Below are positions 45,016 through 53,351 of a DNA stretch of 64,000 bases, in pieces. Within the stretch, counting starts at the first letter, position 1, and each line of letters starts with the position of its first letter. The position numbers and the translations under genes were made by a program. The notes under the pieces were generated by a model. It was not told the origin of the DNA. It made no database searches and worked only from the letters and a program-made list of their open reading frames with translations. The DNA is from Mesorhizobium wenxiniae (GTDB taxonomy: Bacteria > Pseudomonadota > Alphaproteobacteria > Rhizobiales > Rhizobiaceae). The stretch spans positions 1 through 64,000 of the forward strand of contig NZ_NPKH01000014.1 of the NCBI RefSeq assembly GCF_002284535.1. The letters run 5' to 3'.

Positions 45016-45347
45016 ACTTACGGGGTCGATCCGCACGCTGCTCACGGCTGGGCAGGGCAACGGCACCACGACGGAGCAGACGCAGTCCGGCTCCCCCGAA
45101 TGCGGCCAAGAGGTTCGGGGGCGGCGCTAAAATGTGTGAAGATGGCTTTGACACCGTTATGACAAGGCCGTGACAAGGGACGGGATATCCATCCCCGTCC
45201 GCTTCGAGACGCTTATTTGCAGTGGCGCCGGCAACTCCATCCTCCGCAATGGCCTGCGTGGCCGGCCCCTCTAGTCCGTCGCTCACGCGAGCTTTTATGC
45301 AAGGCGATCACCGAGACCATCGAGCGGCTAGAGGGCGGCGACAGGGA
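45016..45347. other. Decayed region between DUF680-like and DUF768 genes
   Basis: No intact gene is seen. At 45290-45330 a plus-strand stretch (GGCGATCACCGAGACCATCG, then AGCGGCTAGAG) matches the 3' part of the pseudogene at 41024-41231, showing a second, more decayed copy of that gene beside a DUF768 gene. Confidence 0.45.
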
Positions 45348-45569
45348 TCAGCCAACTACGCCCGCGTCATGATGAACGATCGCGTCCAGGATCGCCTCAT
45401 GAACGCCGCCGGTGTCTTCCTCTATCTCGGTTCTGCTAATTCCGAGAGACTTGGCGTCGGCGAATAGTTTATGTGCCAGTTCACTGACCGAGATCACATC
45501 GGCCCGCACGATAGCGGGCAGGTTGTTGCTAAGCCACTTATAAAAGAAGTTCGTGCCGCGTGTGCTCAT
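45348..45569 (-). CDS. DUF768 domain-containing protein
   Basis: The 73 residues from ATG 45569 (MSTRGTNFFYKWLSNNLPAI) match the DUF768 family, described essentially only from Mesorhizobium: the STRGTNF-KWLSNN start, LAHKLFADAKSLGIS in the middle and VHEAILDAIVHHDAG at the end. All-helical acidic C-terminus. The upstream in-frame start at 45605 would add 12 residues. Function unknown. Intact here; a relic of a second copy lies at 41222-41268. Confidence 0.8.
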   Translation of the reverse strand: MSTRGTNFFYKWLSNNLPAIVRADVISVSELAHKLFADAKSLGISRTEIEEDTGGVHEAILDAIVHHDAGVVG

Positions 45570-45620
45570 GGGCCTGATAAGTCGCGCCAGATCAAACGGT
45601 TCCATTAGCGCAAAGCAATA

Positions 45621-46504
45621 TTAGCTTTCGTTACCTAAACCCAGCAGCGAGGCCTGGCGCAGCTTGTGCTCGCCCCTGAGGTGCTTGATGCGCAGCTTCA
45701 GCCCCGGCTGGACCCAAGCGTCGCCGGCCGTTTCTTCATGCCCCTGGGCGGCGGCCCGGCATGTTCAGTGACCCGCTTCCACAACCGTTCGCGGATGTCG
45801 ATGGGCAAGGTGATGAAGGCCGACCCGACATATCTGCGGGTGTCCGGCTCGGCCAGCAGCGCAAACGCCGCCTTGCCGCTCTCGCGCTGCACGCCGAGCA
45901 GCTCGAGCTCGCTGACGACAAAGCTCTTGGTCTTCAGCCATTGCCTGGTTTCCCCGCTGCGGTACTTGCTGCCGCGGCGCTTCGAAACCATGCCTTCCAT
46001 GCCTGCCTTATCGATCAGGTAGAACAGCGCATCCGATTCCCCCGGCATCGCCTCGCTGAACTGGATCCGCTCGCCCGGCCTGATCAGCCCGTGCAGGATA
46101 TCGCGGCGCTCCTCGACGCCGAGGTCGGGCAGGTCCTGGCCGTTGAGGTGGAGCAGATCGAAGGCGACGAGATAGAGATCGTGCTGGCGCTGGGTGATCG
46201 CCTTCTGCAGGGACGCGAAGTCGGGCAGGCCGGCTTCGTTGGTAACGATCGTCTCGCCGTCGATGATGGCGTTGTCGAGGCCGAGCGCCCTGGCGGCCTC
46301 GATCAGGCCGCGCAACTTGCTCGACCAGTCGATGCCGCTCCTGGTGTAAATGCGGACATCGTCGTCGTTGATGACGATCTGCGAACGGTAGCCGTCGAGC
46401 TTGACCTCGTGGATCCAGTCACTGCCGGAAGGTGGCTCCGGCACCTGGGTCCGCAGCATTGGCGGAATGAACGACAACCTCCCTTCGCCGGAACGCTTAC
46501 GCAC
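45621..46504 (-). pseudogene. ATP-dependent DNA ligase (LigD ligase-domain type), frameshifted near the C-terminus
   Basis: GTG 46504 opens 268 residues of an ATP-dependent ligase. The nucleotidyl-transfer motif is WIHEVKLDGYRSQIVI (Lys of KLDG), then IIDGETIV, YLVAFDLLHLNGQDL, EGMVSKRRGSKYRSGE and WLKTKSF. At MKKRPAT near 45715 the frame breaks; after a one-base correction it continues AWVQPGLKLRIKHLRGEHKL to a stop at 45621, the normal OB-domain end. Its catalytic core is intact, but the last 35 residues are out of frame. Stand-alone ligases of this size serve NHEJ-type repair. No ku gene is nearby. Confidence 0.82.
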
Positions 46505-46596
46505 GCATATTGGAACCTCACGCCACTGACGCGACTCAAGGCACGAAAGACGATTCAGTTCCGGAACTTTTTAGCAAAATTGAATGTTTGGCGGGG

Positions 46597-46779
46597 ATGA
46601 CGAAGCTATCCGACCTCGGCCCGCCGATCACCGTCACGCGCCACGGGGACCCGCCCAAGAATGAAGGCGACCATTTTTATATCTGTCCGATCTGTGAGCA
46701 GCCGGTCGACATGCGGGATCTCAGGCAAGTGATCTGGCATGATAAGCCGGTGCATGATCGGCTGGAAATGGACGCCTAG
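46597..46779 (+). CDS. Small zinc-ribbon-like hypothetical protein
   Basis: The 60 residues from ATG 46597 (MTKLSDLGPPITVTRHGDPP) contain FYICPICEQPVDMRDLRQVI with a CPIC knuckle and later HDKPVHD, giving a C-x2-C...H-x4-H-type site. A GGCGGGG ribosome-binding site precedes it. Short proteins of this kind are common in rhizobia; the function is unknown. Confidence 0.6.
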   Translation: MTKLSDLGPPITVTRHGDPPKNEGDHFYICPICEQPVDMRDLRQVIWHDKPVHDRLEMDA

Positions 46780-46787
46780 GGCATAAA

Positions 46788-46938
46788 AGCCCGCGCCTGC
46801 TGGGGAGAGGACGCGGGCTGATCGGGAGGACGCCGATCGCAGCATGTACCTACGAAAACATGCTGCAGGTGACCAAACTGTCGTCTCGAGCCTTTGTTCC
46901 ATACGCAAGAAACCCGCCGCACCTTTCGGCACGGCGGG
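46788..46938. terminator. Two hairpins after the small zinc-ribbon gene
   Basis: AGCCCGCG/CGCGGGCT (46788-46795 and 46812-46819) and CCCGCCG/CGGCGGG (46913-46919 and 46932-46938) form stems without T-tracts. Either may end transcription of the 46597 gene; they are the only structure seen in the gap to 47028. Confidence 0.35.
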
Positions 46939-47027
46939 CGAGAGTCCTCACTCGTTCACCAGGCACAGGGGTGTGAGCGGGGGGGTGTGCCCAGTGCGCA
47001 GAAACTACGCACCCCGCCGGCGTACGT

Positions 47028-47547
47028 CTACCAACCGGCAGTAGTTACGGCTGCTCTGGCGTCAGCGCTCAAGCCCGCCGGCGTGATGATGAATTCCACC
47101 GACGGCGCCGAAACGACGATCGGCTTCGTCAGCTTGTGCCAGAGATTGCAGGCATAGGAGAAGCGGGCATCATAGCGCGCCTTCCCCACTTCGCAGCCAA
47201 GGGGATCGTGACGGAACGCCGGTAGGTCTCCCGACCTTCCGGTGGATAGCCTTCGATGAGCGAGCGACGGTCGACTGATAGGTGGACGGGACATGGATTG
47301 TCCCTTCGGAAGCGGTCACGAAGCGCTCGACCGTAGCTGCACAAACCCGGCTCTGGAGAATCGTATATTGGAGATCGAGGACACCTCCCTGCGGAACCTC
47401 CGGCGTCAGGACAGCCTGTTCGAACGCGAGCGGCGGGTCCCTGTCCAGCGCCGATGAAACCAGGACGGAAAGGCCGACGCCCGCGAGAGCGGCCGTGATG
47501 GAACACCGCGGCCACCGGCACGTCGACTGCGCCAGAAGGCATTCCAT
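47028..47547 (-). pseudogene. Phage-type hypothetical membrane protein, two frameshifts
   Basis: From ATG 47547 (MECLLAQSTCRWPRCSITAA) a single membrane segment (AGVGLSVLVSSAL) and FEQAVLTPEVPQGGVLDLQY read well. At about 47240 coding moves to a second frame (EGYPPEGRETYRRSVTIPL), and at about 47200 to a third (GCEVGKARYDARFSYACNLW, ending at 47028). The joined protein resembles accessory membrane proteins of rhizobial phages, whose function is unknown. Clearly disrupted. Confidence 0.65.
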
Positions 47548-47618
47548 GACCGCTTCAGGATCAGTGCTTGCCTCCGGAGGATGCAGCCGCTGTTGCCGGG
47601 TCCGAAGAGGGCTGAGTG

Positions 47619-48029
47619 ATGGCACGCTCCGTCAAAGAGTGGATCGGCAGGAACGACAATACGAAGGCGCCCCCGTGTGTCTGCCAGCGCGTGTTCGACC
47701 GTGACAAAGGCATCTGCCATTTCTGCGGCCAGCCGATCCAGCCAGGCCAGAAGGTCGAGACAGACCACATCAAGGCGCTGATCAACGGCGGCGAAAATCG
47801 CGAGAGCAACCTCGCCCCGATCCACAAGAAGCCCTGCCACGCGATTAAGACCGCCGCTGACGTTGCCGACAAGGCCAAGGTCGCCGCGTGCGCAAGAAGC
47901 ACATCGGCATCACCAAGGCCGCCGGCACTCTCTCCGGCCGTCAGTTCCCCAAACCCGAGAAGCCCCAGCGCGAGGCCAAGGCGATGCAGCCTCACCGGTC
48001 GCTTTACATCGCGAGGACAGCACCTTGAG
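47619..48029 (+). pseudogene. HNH endonuclease, frameshifted
   Basis: The first 90 residues read as a phage-type HNH nuclease: VFDRDKGICHFCGQPIQPGQ, VETDHIKALINGGENRESNL and HKKPCHAIKTAADVA (C-x2-C, DH, N, H). After KAKVAA near 47887 the frame shifts by one; the continuation RVRKKHIGITKAAGTLSGRQ runs to the TGA at 48027-48029, the usual basic tail. The HNH core is intact. Start ATG 47619 (GTG 47616 also possible). Confidence 0.75.
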
Positions 48030-48488
48030 CGAGTCACCAAAGCTGCTTCCATGCCCATTTTGCGCGGGCGATCATGTTACGGACAGATATGTCCGGGATG
48101 GCCAGCAGATGTTTTGCCTAGGCTGCGGAGCGTCTGTCGCGCCAAGCTATCACGGCCCAACAACGACACGCTCGAACGCGCACGCGCCGCATGGAACCGC
48201 CGCGCCGCCGACCACATAGCCAAGCTCGAAGCTGACATCGCCGAGTTGCGCGCCGGGTCGATCAAGTTCGCAGCGGCAAATGCGGCACTCGGAGCGCGCA
48301 TCACGGAGCTGGAAGCTGAGAACGCTAGGCTGGTGGCAGCTATTATTGGCCAAATGGCAAAGACAGCCCGATTGAAGGACTGCTACTCGGAGACTTTCCA
48401 GACGAAAAATCGATCACAATTACCGCGCCGCTTGGAGAATTCCCGACGCGCCCGCGAAGCCCTCGCTCGGCAGGTAGGTGGCAGATGA
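48026..48488 (+). pseudogene. Lar-like restriction-alleviation/zinc-ribbon protein, frameshifted
   Basis: TTG 48026 overlaps the HNH stop. The frame reads LSESPKLLPCPFCAGDHVTD and MFCLGCGASVAPSYHGP (two CPFC/CLGC knuckles). Near 48158 it shifts to NNDTLERARAAWNRRAADHI, the A-W-N-R-R end typical of phage Lar-like proteins, followed by a coiled coil (KLEADIAELRAG; ITELEAENARLV) to 48488. Lar proteins relieve type I restriction in other phages; that role is inferred. Confidence 0.65.
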
Positions 48489-48792
48489 GCGCGCCTGTCA
48501 GAATCCAGCTTTCGCGCCGCAAGGGTTGGCGCCTGCCAACACCGTCAAGGTGGACCGGTCGACGAAATGGGGCAATCCGTTCCTTGTCGGCAATTCAGGC
48601 GGCGTCTACAGTTGATCGTCGGCATGCATGGCAGCTATTTGCCAGCATAGCACCTGACACACCGCAGTTGGTGGCTGCGGCAAAGGCCGAGTTGCGCGGC
48701 AAAAATCTCGCGTGCTGGTGCAAGGCAGGCGCCCCTTGCCACGCCGACGTGCGCTCAACATTGCCAACACCGCCGTGCGGGCGAAGCGGTGA
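48485..48792 (+). pseudogene. DUF4326-type phage protein, multiple frameshifts
   Basis: ATG 48485 overlaps the Lar-like stop (ATGA). MSAPVRIQLSRRKGWRLP continues in a second frame as NTVKVDRSTKWGNPFLVG, returns to the first frame for KAELRGKNLACWCKAGAPCH, then shifts again for LNIANTAVRAKR before the TGA at 48790. The WGNPF and LACWC signatures identify DUF4326. At least three indels. Confidence 0.7.
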
Positions 48793-49052
48793 AGCGCGCT
48801 TCCGCAGTCTTGCCCGATAGCCTGCCGCCCGTCGGCATCAACCGCGAACAGGCGGCCGCGCTGATCGGAATCGGCACCAGCTTGTTCGATCGCCTTGTCG
48901 CGGCGGGGAAAATGCCGGAACCGCGCACGATCGCCGGCCGGCTGATCTGGGATGTCGAGGAGGTCGCGGCGGCGTTTCGCGCCCTGCCTCACCGATCGGA
49001 ACCGATCGTGCCGCTTGACGGCACCCATGGAGGTGTGAACCCATGGGGCTGA
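48789..49052 (+). CDS. AlpA/excisionase-like DNA-binding protein
   Basis: The 87 residues from GTG 48789 contain a helix-turn-helix of the AlpA/MerR-like type: INREQAAALIGIGTSLFDRL followed by AAGKMPEPRTIAGRLIWDVE and VAAAFRALPHR. Such proteins regulate or aid excision of integrated elements and commonly precede integrase genes, as here. It is one of the few undamaged genes of the phage-like cluster. Confidence 0.72.
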   Translation: MKRASAVLPDSLPPVGINREQAAALIGIGTSLFDRLVAAGKMPEPRTIAGRLIWDVEEVAAAFRALPHRSEPIVPLDGTHGGVNPWG

Positions 49053-49969
49053 TGCCGAAGGAATTTGCCCAAGCGGCAAACTTAGCCCCAAATTGCTGGC
49101 GCGGCGATCGGTCATCGGATGAGATCTGCGACAGCAAGTTCAAGAACAGGAAGCGCAGCACGCTTCCGTTCGCGCTGATGGAGCGCAAGCACGTGCTCGA
49201 GATCCGCGACGAACTGCGGTCGACGCCAGGCGCTCAGAACGACATCGTCAAGGTCATCTCGGCGATGTTCGGTTGGGCCGTCGACAATGCTGTTGCTCCG
49301 TAAATCCCGCTCTCCGGATCAAGCGTCTCTACTCCGGCGACGGCTTCCACTCATGGACGGTCGAAGAGTTCGAGACCTACAAGAAGCGGCACCCGAGCGG
49401 AACGAAGGCGCGCCTCGCACTCTATCTGGCAATGTTCACCGGCTTGCGCCGAGAGGACCTCGCCATCGTCTGCAGGCAGCATGTGAAATCTGGATGGCTG
49501 ACGATCAGGCCCGGCAAGACCGAGAAGCGAACCGGCGTCGTCGTCGAGCTGCCTTCCTGCCAATACTGCAAGACGAGATCGACGCCGGCACGGCCGGCGC
49601 GCTGACCTTTCTCGAATCGGAATGGAAGCGCCCTTTACGGTCAACTCGCTCGGCAACAAGATGCGCGACTGGTGCGACCAGGCCGAACTGCCAGAGTGCT
49701 CGCTGCATGGCTTGCGCAAGCTCGGCGCCACCATCGCGGCCGAGAACGGTGCGACTGACGAAGACCTGATGGCCATCTTCGGCTGGGTCACAAAGGCGCA
49801 GTCGACGCACTATACCAAGAAGGCGAGGCGCAAGCTAATCGCCGGGCGCGCAGCCCACAAACTGCTCTTCACCGCGGAACAAAAAATGGACGAAACTGTC
49901 CCACCGGTTGAGGTGGTTGAAGAAAGTGGGACAAAAACAGGCGAAAAAGCGAATAAAATCAGTGCTTGA
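49043..49969 (+). pseudogene. Tyrosine recombinase (integrase), truncated and frameshifted
   Basis: Pieces of one integrase lie in three frames: FGWAVDNAVAP (stop at 49303), then ALRIKRLYSGDGFHSWTVEE with the catalytic Arg in FTGLRREDL, then FTVNSLGNKMRDWCDQAELP with HGLRKLGATIA (H-x-x-R), IFGWVTKAQST and the Tyr of THYTKKARRK. The N-terminal arm-binding domain is largely absent. The gene ends 10 bp before the tRNA-Leu 3' end, the expected place for the integrase of an element inserted there. Not functional as read. Confidence 0.88.
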
Positions 49970-49978
49970 AAAAGCAGG

Positions 49979-49993
49979 TGGTGCCCCTAGCCG
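49979..49993. repeat. att direct repeat, right end of genomic island
   Basis: The bases TGGTGCCCCTAGCCG are the 3' end of tRNA-Leu on the minus strand, identical to 35086-35100. Together they delimit a 14.9-kb island. Confidence 0.85.
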
Positions 49994-50063
49994 GGATCGA
50001 ACCAGCACTCCTTGCGGAACTCGATTTTGAGTCGAGCGCGTCTACCAATTCCGCCATAGGGGC
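49979..50063 (-). tRNA. tRNA-Leu(CAA)
   Basis: The minus strand folds as a class II tRNA of 85 bases: acceptor GCCCCTA/TAGGGGC, anticodon stem CTCGA/TCGAG with loop CTCAAAA (anticodon CAA, decoding UUG), a variable arm TTCCGCAAGGAGT-like, T-arm GGTTCGATCC, and encoded CCA. The long variable arm and anticodon fit leucine. The 3' end is the integration site of the island. Confidence 0.93.
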
Positions 50064-50330
50064 TCAGGCCGGGCGGCCTGGATTGGCGCGGACTATACGG
50101 TTGGAGGCCTGTTCGTCAACTGGCCAATTCCCGACATGCTGCCTTCGCTCAACCCCAGCCTTCGATTTCGTGAAGCTGCGGCCATTGTGCGGCGCGAAAA
50201 ATCTTTCTAGACAGGCAGCGCATTGCGTCGCGTCTCGAGAGATTCATGTGGCGCGCTTTTGGTCTTTGTTTTTATGCATTGTTATCCCAAAACCGCTGCG
50301 CATTTTGGGCGACGTGCATTAGGAGTACCG

Positions 50331-50918
50331 ATGCTTCGCGGACTTTACGACTGGACCTTGTCGCTGGCGGCAAAGAAATCCGCCGAATGGTGGCTGGCCT
50401 TCATCGCTTTCGTTGAAAGCTCGGTGTTCCTGGTGCCGGCCGACGTGCTGTACCTGCCGATGGCACTGTCGCGGCCGGATCGCGCCTATCGCTACGCGCT
50501 GGTCGCCACGCTGGCCTCCGTTCTGGGCGGCATCGCCGGCTGGTACATCGGCCACTATGCCTACGACACGGTGGCGAAGCCGATCCTCGAATTCTACGGC
50601 AAGTATGACGACTTCGAGGCGCTGCGCGTCTCGTCGGGCATCGGCTTCATCATCCTGATGCTGATCACTTCCGGCCTCGCCCATCTGCCGCCGATCAAGG
50701 TGGTGACGATCCTGTCCGGCGTCATCGGCGTCAATCTCCTGCTGTTCATAGTGTTGGCGATCGTGGCGCGCGGCGCCCGCTTCCTGTTCCTCGCCTGGCT
50801 GCTGCGCCGCTATGGCGAACCGATCCGCGAGTTCATCGAAAAGCGCCTTGGCATGATCGCGGGCGCCGCCGCCGCTGCCCTGATTTCGCTCTATATCGTC
50901 GTCAAATACGCATTTTAG
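50331..50918 (+). CDS. YqaA/DedA (SNARE-associated) family membrane protein
   Basis: This 195-residue inner-membrane protein has the DedA/VTT core: FIAFVESSVFLVPADVLYLPMA, ALVATLASVLGGIAGWYIGH, and ISLYIVVKYAF at the end. The glycine-rich GGIAGWYIGHYAYD matches the YqaA-like branch. The family is tied to phospholipid scrambling and envelope homeostasis. ATG 50331 follows AGGAG; the upstream in-frame start at 50223 is less likely. The stop abuts a palindromic repeat. Confidence 0.88.
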   Translation: MLRGLYDWTLSLAAKKSAEWWLAFIAFVESSVFLVPADVLYLPMALSRPDRAYRYALVATLASVLGGIAGWYIGHYAYDTVAKPILEFYGKYDDFEALRVSSGIGFIILMLITSGLAHLPPIKVVTILSGVIGVNLLLFIVLAIVARGARFLFLAWLLRRYGEPIREFIEKRLGMIAGAAAAALISLYIVVKYAF

Positions 50919-50963
50919 AGCTTGATCCCGAAAGTGGGAACCGGTTTTCGGAAACATCATGCT
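50919..50963. repeat. ATGATCC-type palindromic repeat, copy A
   Basis: AGCTTGATCCCGAAAGTGGG... ending ...ATCATGCT: outer arms AGCTTGAT/ATCATGCT and inner CCGGTTTTCGG. It is the abundant rhizobial intergenic palindrome, and copies lie at 52411-52458 and 55243-55309. It supplies an ATG at 50959 that could be mistaken for the dsbB start. Confidence 0.8.
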
Positions 50964-50988
50964 CAATAAGAAGGCTAACGGCAGATCG

Positions 50989-51507
50989 ATGACAGTGACC
51001 GTGAATGCCGACACTGAACGCCAGCGTATGCGGACGGCGTTGTTTCTCGCCGCCGCCATGGCCGCCACCGTCGGTTCGGCGCTGGCCTTCCAGCACCTCG
51101 GCGGCTACATTCCCTGCAAGCTTTGCCTGGAGCAACGCACTCCCTATTACATTGGCGTGCCGCTGATGCTGCTGGCGGCGCTTGCGTCGACATTGCGCGC
51201 CCCCGCATCGCTGACACGCGGCCTGCTGACCGTCGGCGGCCTGCTGATGGTCTACGGCGTCTATCTCGGCGTCTATCATTCCGGCGTCGAATGGGCGTGG
51301 TGGCCGGGGCCGACCGACTGTGCAGCGGCTGCCGGACCGGTCGACACCGGCGGCAAGGGCGTGCTCGATGCGCTCGACAGATTCGTCCCGCCCTCCTGCG
51401 ACAAGGCGGCTGTACGCATCCTCGGCCTGTCGCTGGCCGGCTGGAACGCCATCGCCAGTTTGGTCCTGGCCGTCATCGCCTTCCGTGGCGCCTTTGCACG
51501 GGACTAA
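50989..51507 (+). CDS. dsbB: Disulfide bond formation protein B
   Basis: This 172-residue four-helix membrane protein re-oxidises DsbA and passes electrons to ubiquinone. The quinone-coupled pair is in YIPCKLCLEQRTPYYIGV (CxxC), and the second periplasmic pair is in GPTDCAAAAG and VPPSCDKAA. ATG 50989 (MTVTVNADTERQ) is preferred to 50959, whose codons lie in the palindromic repeat. Confidence 0.93.
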   Translation: MTVTVNADTERQRMRTALFLAAAMAATVGSALAFQHLGGYIPCKLCLEQRTPYYIGVPLMLLAALASTLRAPASLTRGLLTVGGLLMVYGVYLGVYHSGVEWAWWPGPTDCAAAAGPVDTGGKGVLDALDRFVPPSCDKAAVRILGLSLAGWNAIASLVLAVIAFRGAFARD

Positions 51508-51531
51508 CTAAGCAAACAGGTTCGGGCTGCC

Positions 51532-51795
51532 TCAGACCTGCTCGACACCAAGGATGTGCATCGGTCCGTGCTCTCCCAGATATGCGGCCAGACAGTCCCA
51601 GAATTCGTCGAGCAGGGCCATGCCGTCGGCATCGAAGTTATTTCGTGCGATTAGTAGAAGTTTCCCATTGGCATAAGTGCAGCTAGGCCGCTCGTGCCAA
51701 GTCCGATGGATGCGAAACTCTTGCTCAATGTCGATGGCAGCTTGCGGACCTGAACCCGGCGCGACGTCAAGGCACTCGATCATGATCTTGTACAT
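51532..51795 (-). CDS. Hypothetical protein
   Basis: Not a recognised family. From ATG 51795 (MYKIMIECLDVAPGSGPQAA) 87 residues look like a small alpha/beta domain with EQEFRIHRTWHERPSCTY and GMALLDEFWDCLAAYLGEHG. No signal or membrane segment. An in-frame start at 51816 is possible. It lies downstream of the HNH gene on the same strand, 36 bp after its stop. Confidence 0.6.
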   Translation of the reverse strand: MYKIMIECLDVAPGSGPQAAIDIEQEFRIHRTWHERPSCTYANGKLLLIARNNFDADGMALLDEFWDCLAAYLGEHGPMHILGVEQV

Positions 51796-51831
51796 GCGTC
51801 GGCCAAGCTGCCTCAATGTTTGACGCCGACC

Positions 51832-52389
51832 CTACGGCTCCAGTTCGACATCCCAGTACAGATAATCCATCCAGCTTTCATGCAAATGATTGGGCGGGAA
51901 CAGGCGGCCATTGTTGTGCAGATCTTGCACCGTCGGTTGATACGGCTTCTGCAGCGGCCACATCTTGGCGTGCGCCGGCATCATGCCGCCCTTCCTCAGA
52001 TTGCACGGCGAGCAGGCGGCGACGACATTCTCCCATGTCGTCGCGCCGCCGCGATGGCGGGGAATGACATGGTCGAAGGTGAGATCCTCCGGCGTGCCGC
52101 AATACTGGCACTGGAAACGGTCGCGCAGGAAGACGTTGAAGCGGGTGAAGGCCGGATGCCGCGATGGCTTCACATAGGCCTTCAGGCTGACGACGCTCGG
52201 CAGTTTCATCGAGAAGGTCGGCGACGACACGGCGTGCTCGTATTCGGCGACGATGTTCACCCGCTCGAGGAACACCGCCTTGATGGCGTCCTGCCAAGAC
52301 CAGAGCGACAGGGGGTAATAGCTGAGCGGACGGTAATCCGCGTTCAGCACCAGTGCTGGAAGCCCATCCGGAGATACGGCAACCGTCAC
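51832..52389 (-). CDS. HNH endonuclease family protein
   Basis: This 185-residue protein has the rhizobial chromosomal HNH layout: ALVLNADYRPLSYYPLSLWS at the start, the zinc knuckle FQCQYCGTPEDLTFDHVIPR (C-x2-C, DH), GGATTWENVVAACSPCNLRK, and a C-terminal WMDYLYWDVELEP. The family is widespread as a core gene and its biological role is not settled. GTG 52389 is the best start. A palindromic repeat lies 21 bp upstream. Confidence 0.9.
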   Translation of the reverse strand: MTVAVSPDGLPALVLNADYRPLSYYPLSLWSWQDAIKAVFLERVNIVAEYEHAVSSPTFSMKLPSVVSLKAYVKPSRHPAFTRFNVFLRDRFQCQYCGTPEDLTFDHVIPRHRGGATTWENVVAACSPCNLRKGGMMPAHAKMWPLQKPYQPTVQDLHNNGRLFPPNHLHESWMDYLYWDVELEP

Positions 52390-52410
52390 GTCATTGACCT
52401 CCTTGGTTCA

Positions 52411-52458
52411 GCGCATGACCCCGAAAATCGGATCAGATTTTCAGAAAGGATCATGCGC
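52411..52458. repeat. ATGATCC-type palindromic repeat, copy B
   Basis: Perfect outer arms GCGCATGA/TCATGCGC with inner CCCCGAAAATCGG and ATTTTCAGAAAGG blocks, related to the repeats at 50919 and 55243. It lies upstream of the HNH gene. Confidence 0.75.
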
Positions 52459-52618
52459 AGCTTCAAAAGTCCTACAGCGTCATTGCGCATCCAACTGGAT
52501 GCGCGGCGCTGCAACCTGTCGGCGCGGATACTGTAAGCCCGACATGACAGGGATGTGAAGCGGCTTGTCGATCAAACGCCACGCCAAAAGCGCCTGATTT
52601 CAATGCTTTTTTGCGAAT

Positions 52619-53260
52619 TCAGGCCGGAGGCGCGGCGTCCCTGCCTTTCAATTCGCGATAATAGGCCCAGAAAAGCCGCGATGCGACACCTCGCCATGGG
52701 CTCCATGATTCGGCGAGCTGGATCAGCGTTTTCTCGGGCGGACGCGGGTCGATGCCGAGCGCGTGGCCGACCGCGCTCTGCAGGGCAACGTCGCGTGCCG
52801 GGAAGACATCGGGGTGACCGGCGGCGAACAAAAGATAGACTTCCGCCGTCCACGGGCCGATGCCCGACACCTTGGTCATCGCCGTGATCGCATCCGTGGC
52901 GTCGAGCAAGCAGAGATGATCGAGGTCGAGGCCCTCGACCACCGCCTGGGCCACGGCGATCAGGCCGCGCTGCTTCGGCCGCGACAGTCCGGCCTCGCGA
53001 AACATGGCTTCGTCGGCGGCAAGGATCGCTTGCGGCGTCAGCGGATCCACCAGTTTTCTCAGCCGCCCGAAGATGGCGTCGGCGCTGGCGCGGGAAACCT
53101 GCTGCGAGACGATGATCGAGGCAAGGCTTCTGAACCCCGGCTCGGAAAGCCGAAGCGGCACCTCGCCGGCCATGCCGCGCACCTTTGCGAGACGCGGGTC
53201 GAGCACGCAGAGTGCGTCCAGCCCTTGTGCGATGTCGTCTAGCGTGGCGATACGTTGCAT
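52619..53260 (-). CDS. alkA: DNA-3-methyladenine glycosylase II (AlkA-like, HhH-GPD)
   Basis: This 213-residue base-excision enzyme removes alkylated purines. Present are the helix-hairpin-helix FREAGLSRPKQRGLIAVAQA, then AITAMTKVSGIGPWTAEVYL with the G-I-G-P-W-T-A signature and FPARDVALQSAVG with the catalytic Asp. There is no N-terminal Ada-type domain. ATG 53260 (MQRIATLDD) is chosen. Confidence 0.92.
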   Translation of the reverse strand: MQRIATLDDIAQGLDALCVLDPRLAKVRGMAGEVPLRLSEPGFRSLASIIVSQQVSRASADAIFGRLRKLVDPLTPQAILAADEAMFREAGLSRPKQRGLIAVAQAVVEGLDLDHLCLLDATDAITAMTKVSGIGPWTAEVYLLFAAGHPDVFPARDVALQSAVGHALGIDPRPPEKTLIQLAESWSPWRGVASRLFWAYYRELKGRDAAPPA

Positions 53261-53351
53261 GTCTGCTTGTTCCCAGCGCAAAATGTCAGATGTAATCAGG
53301 CGCAAAGTAGCAATTGGCGAAAGCGCCGCACAACCCGATTGCCGCCGAACG

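Noticed and set aside
35086..49993. Symbiosis island
   Set aside because: No nod, nif, fix, type III/IV secretion or conjugation genes are seen; it is a small, degraded tRNA-linked element.
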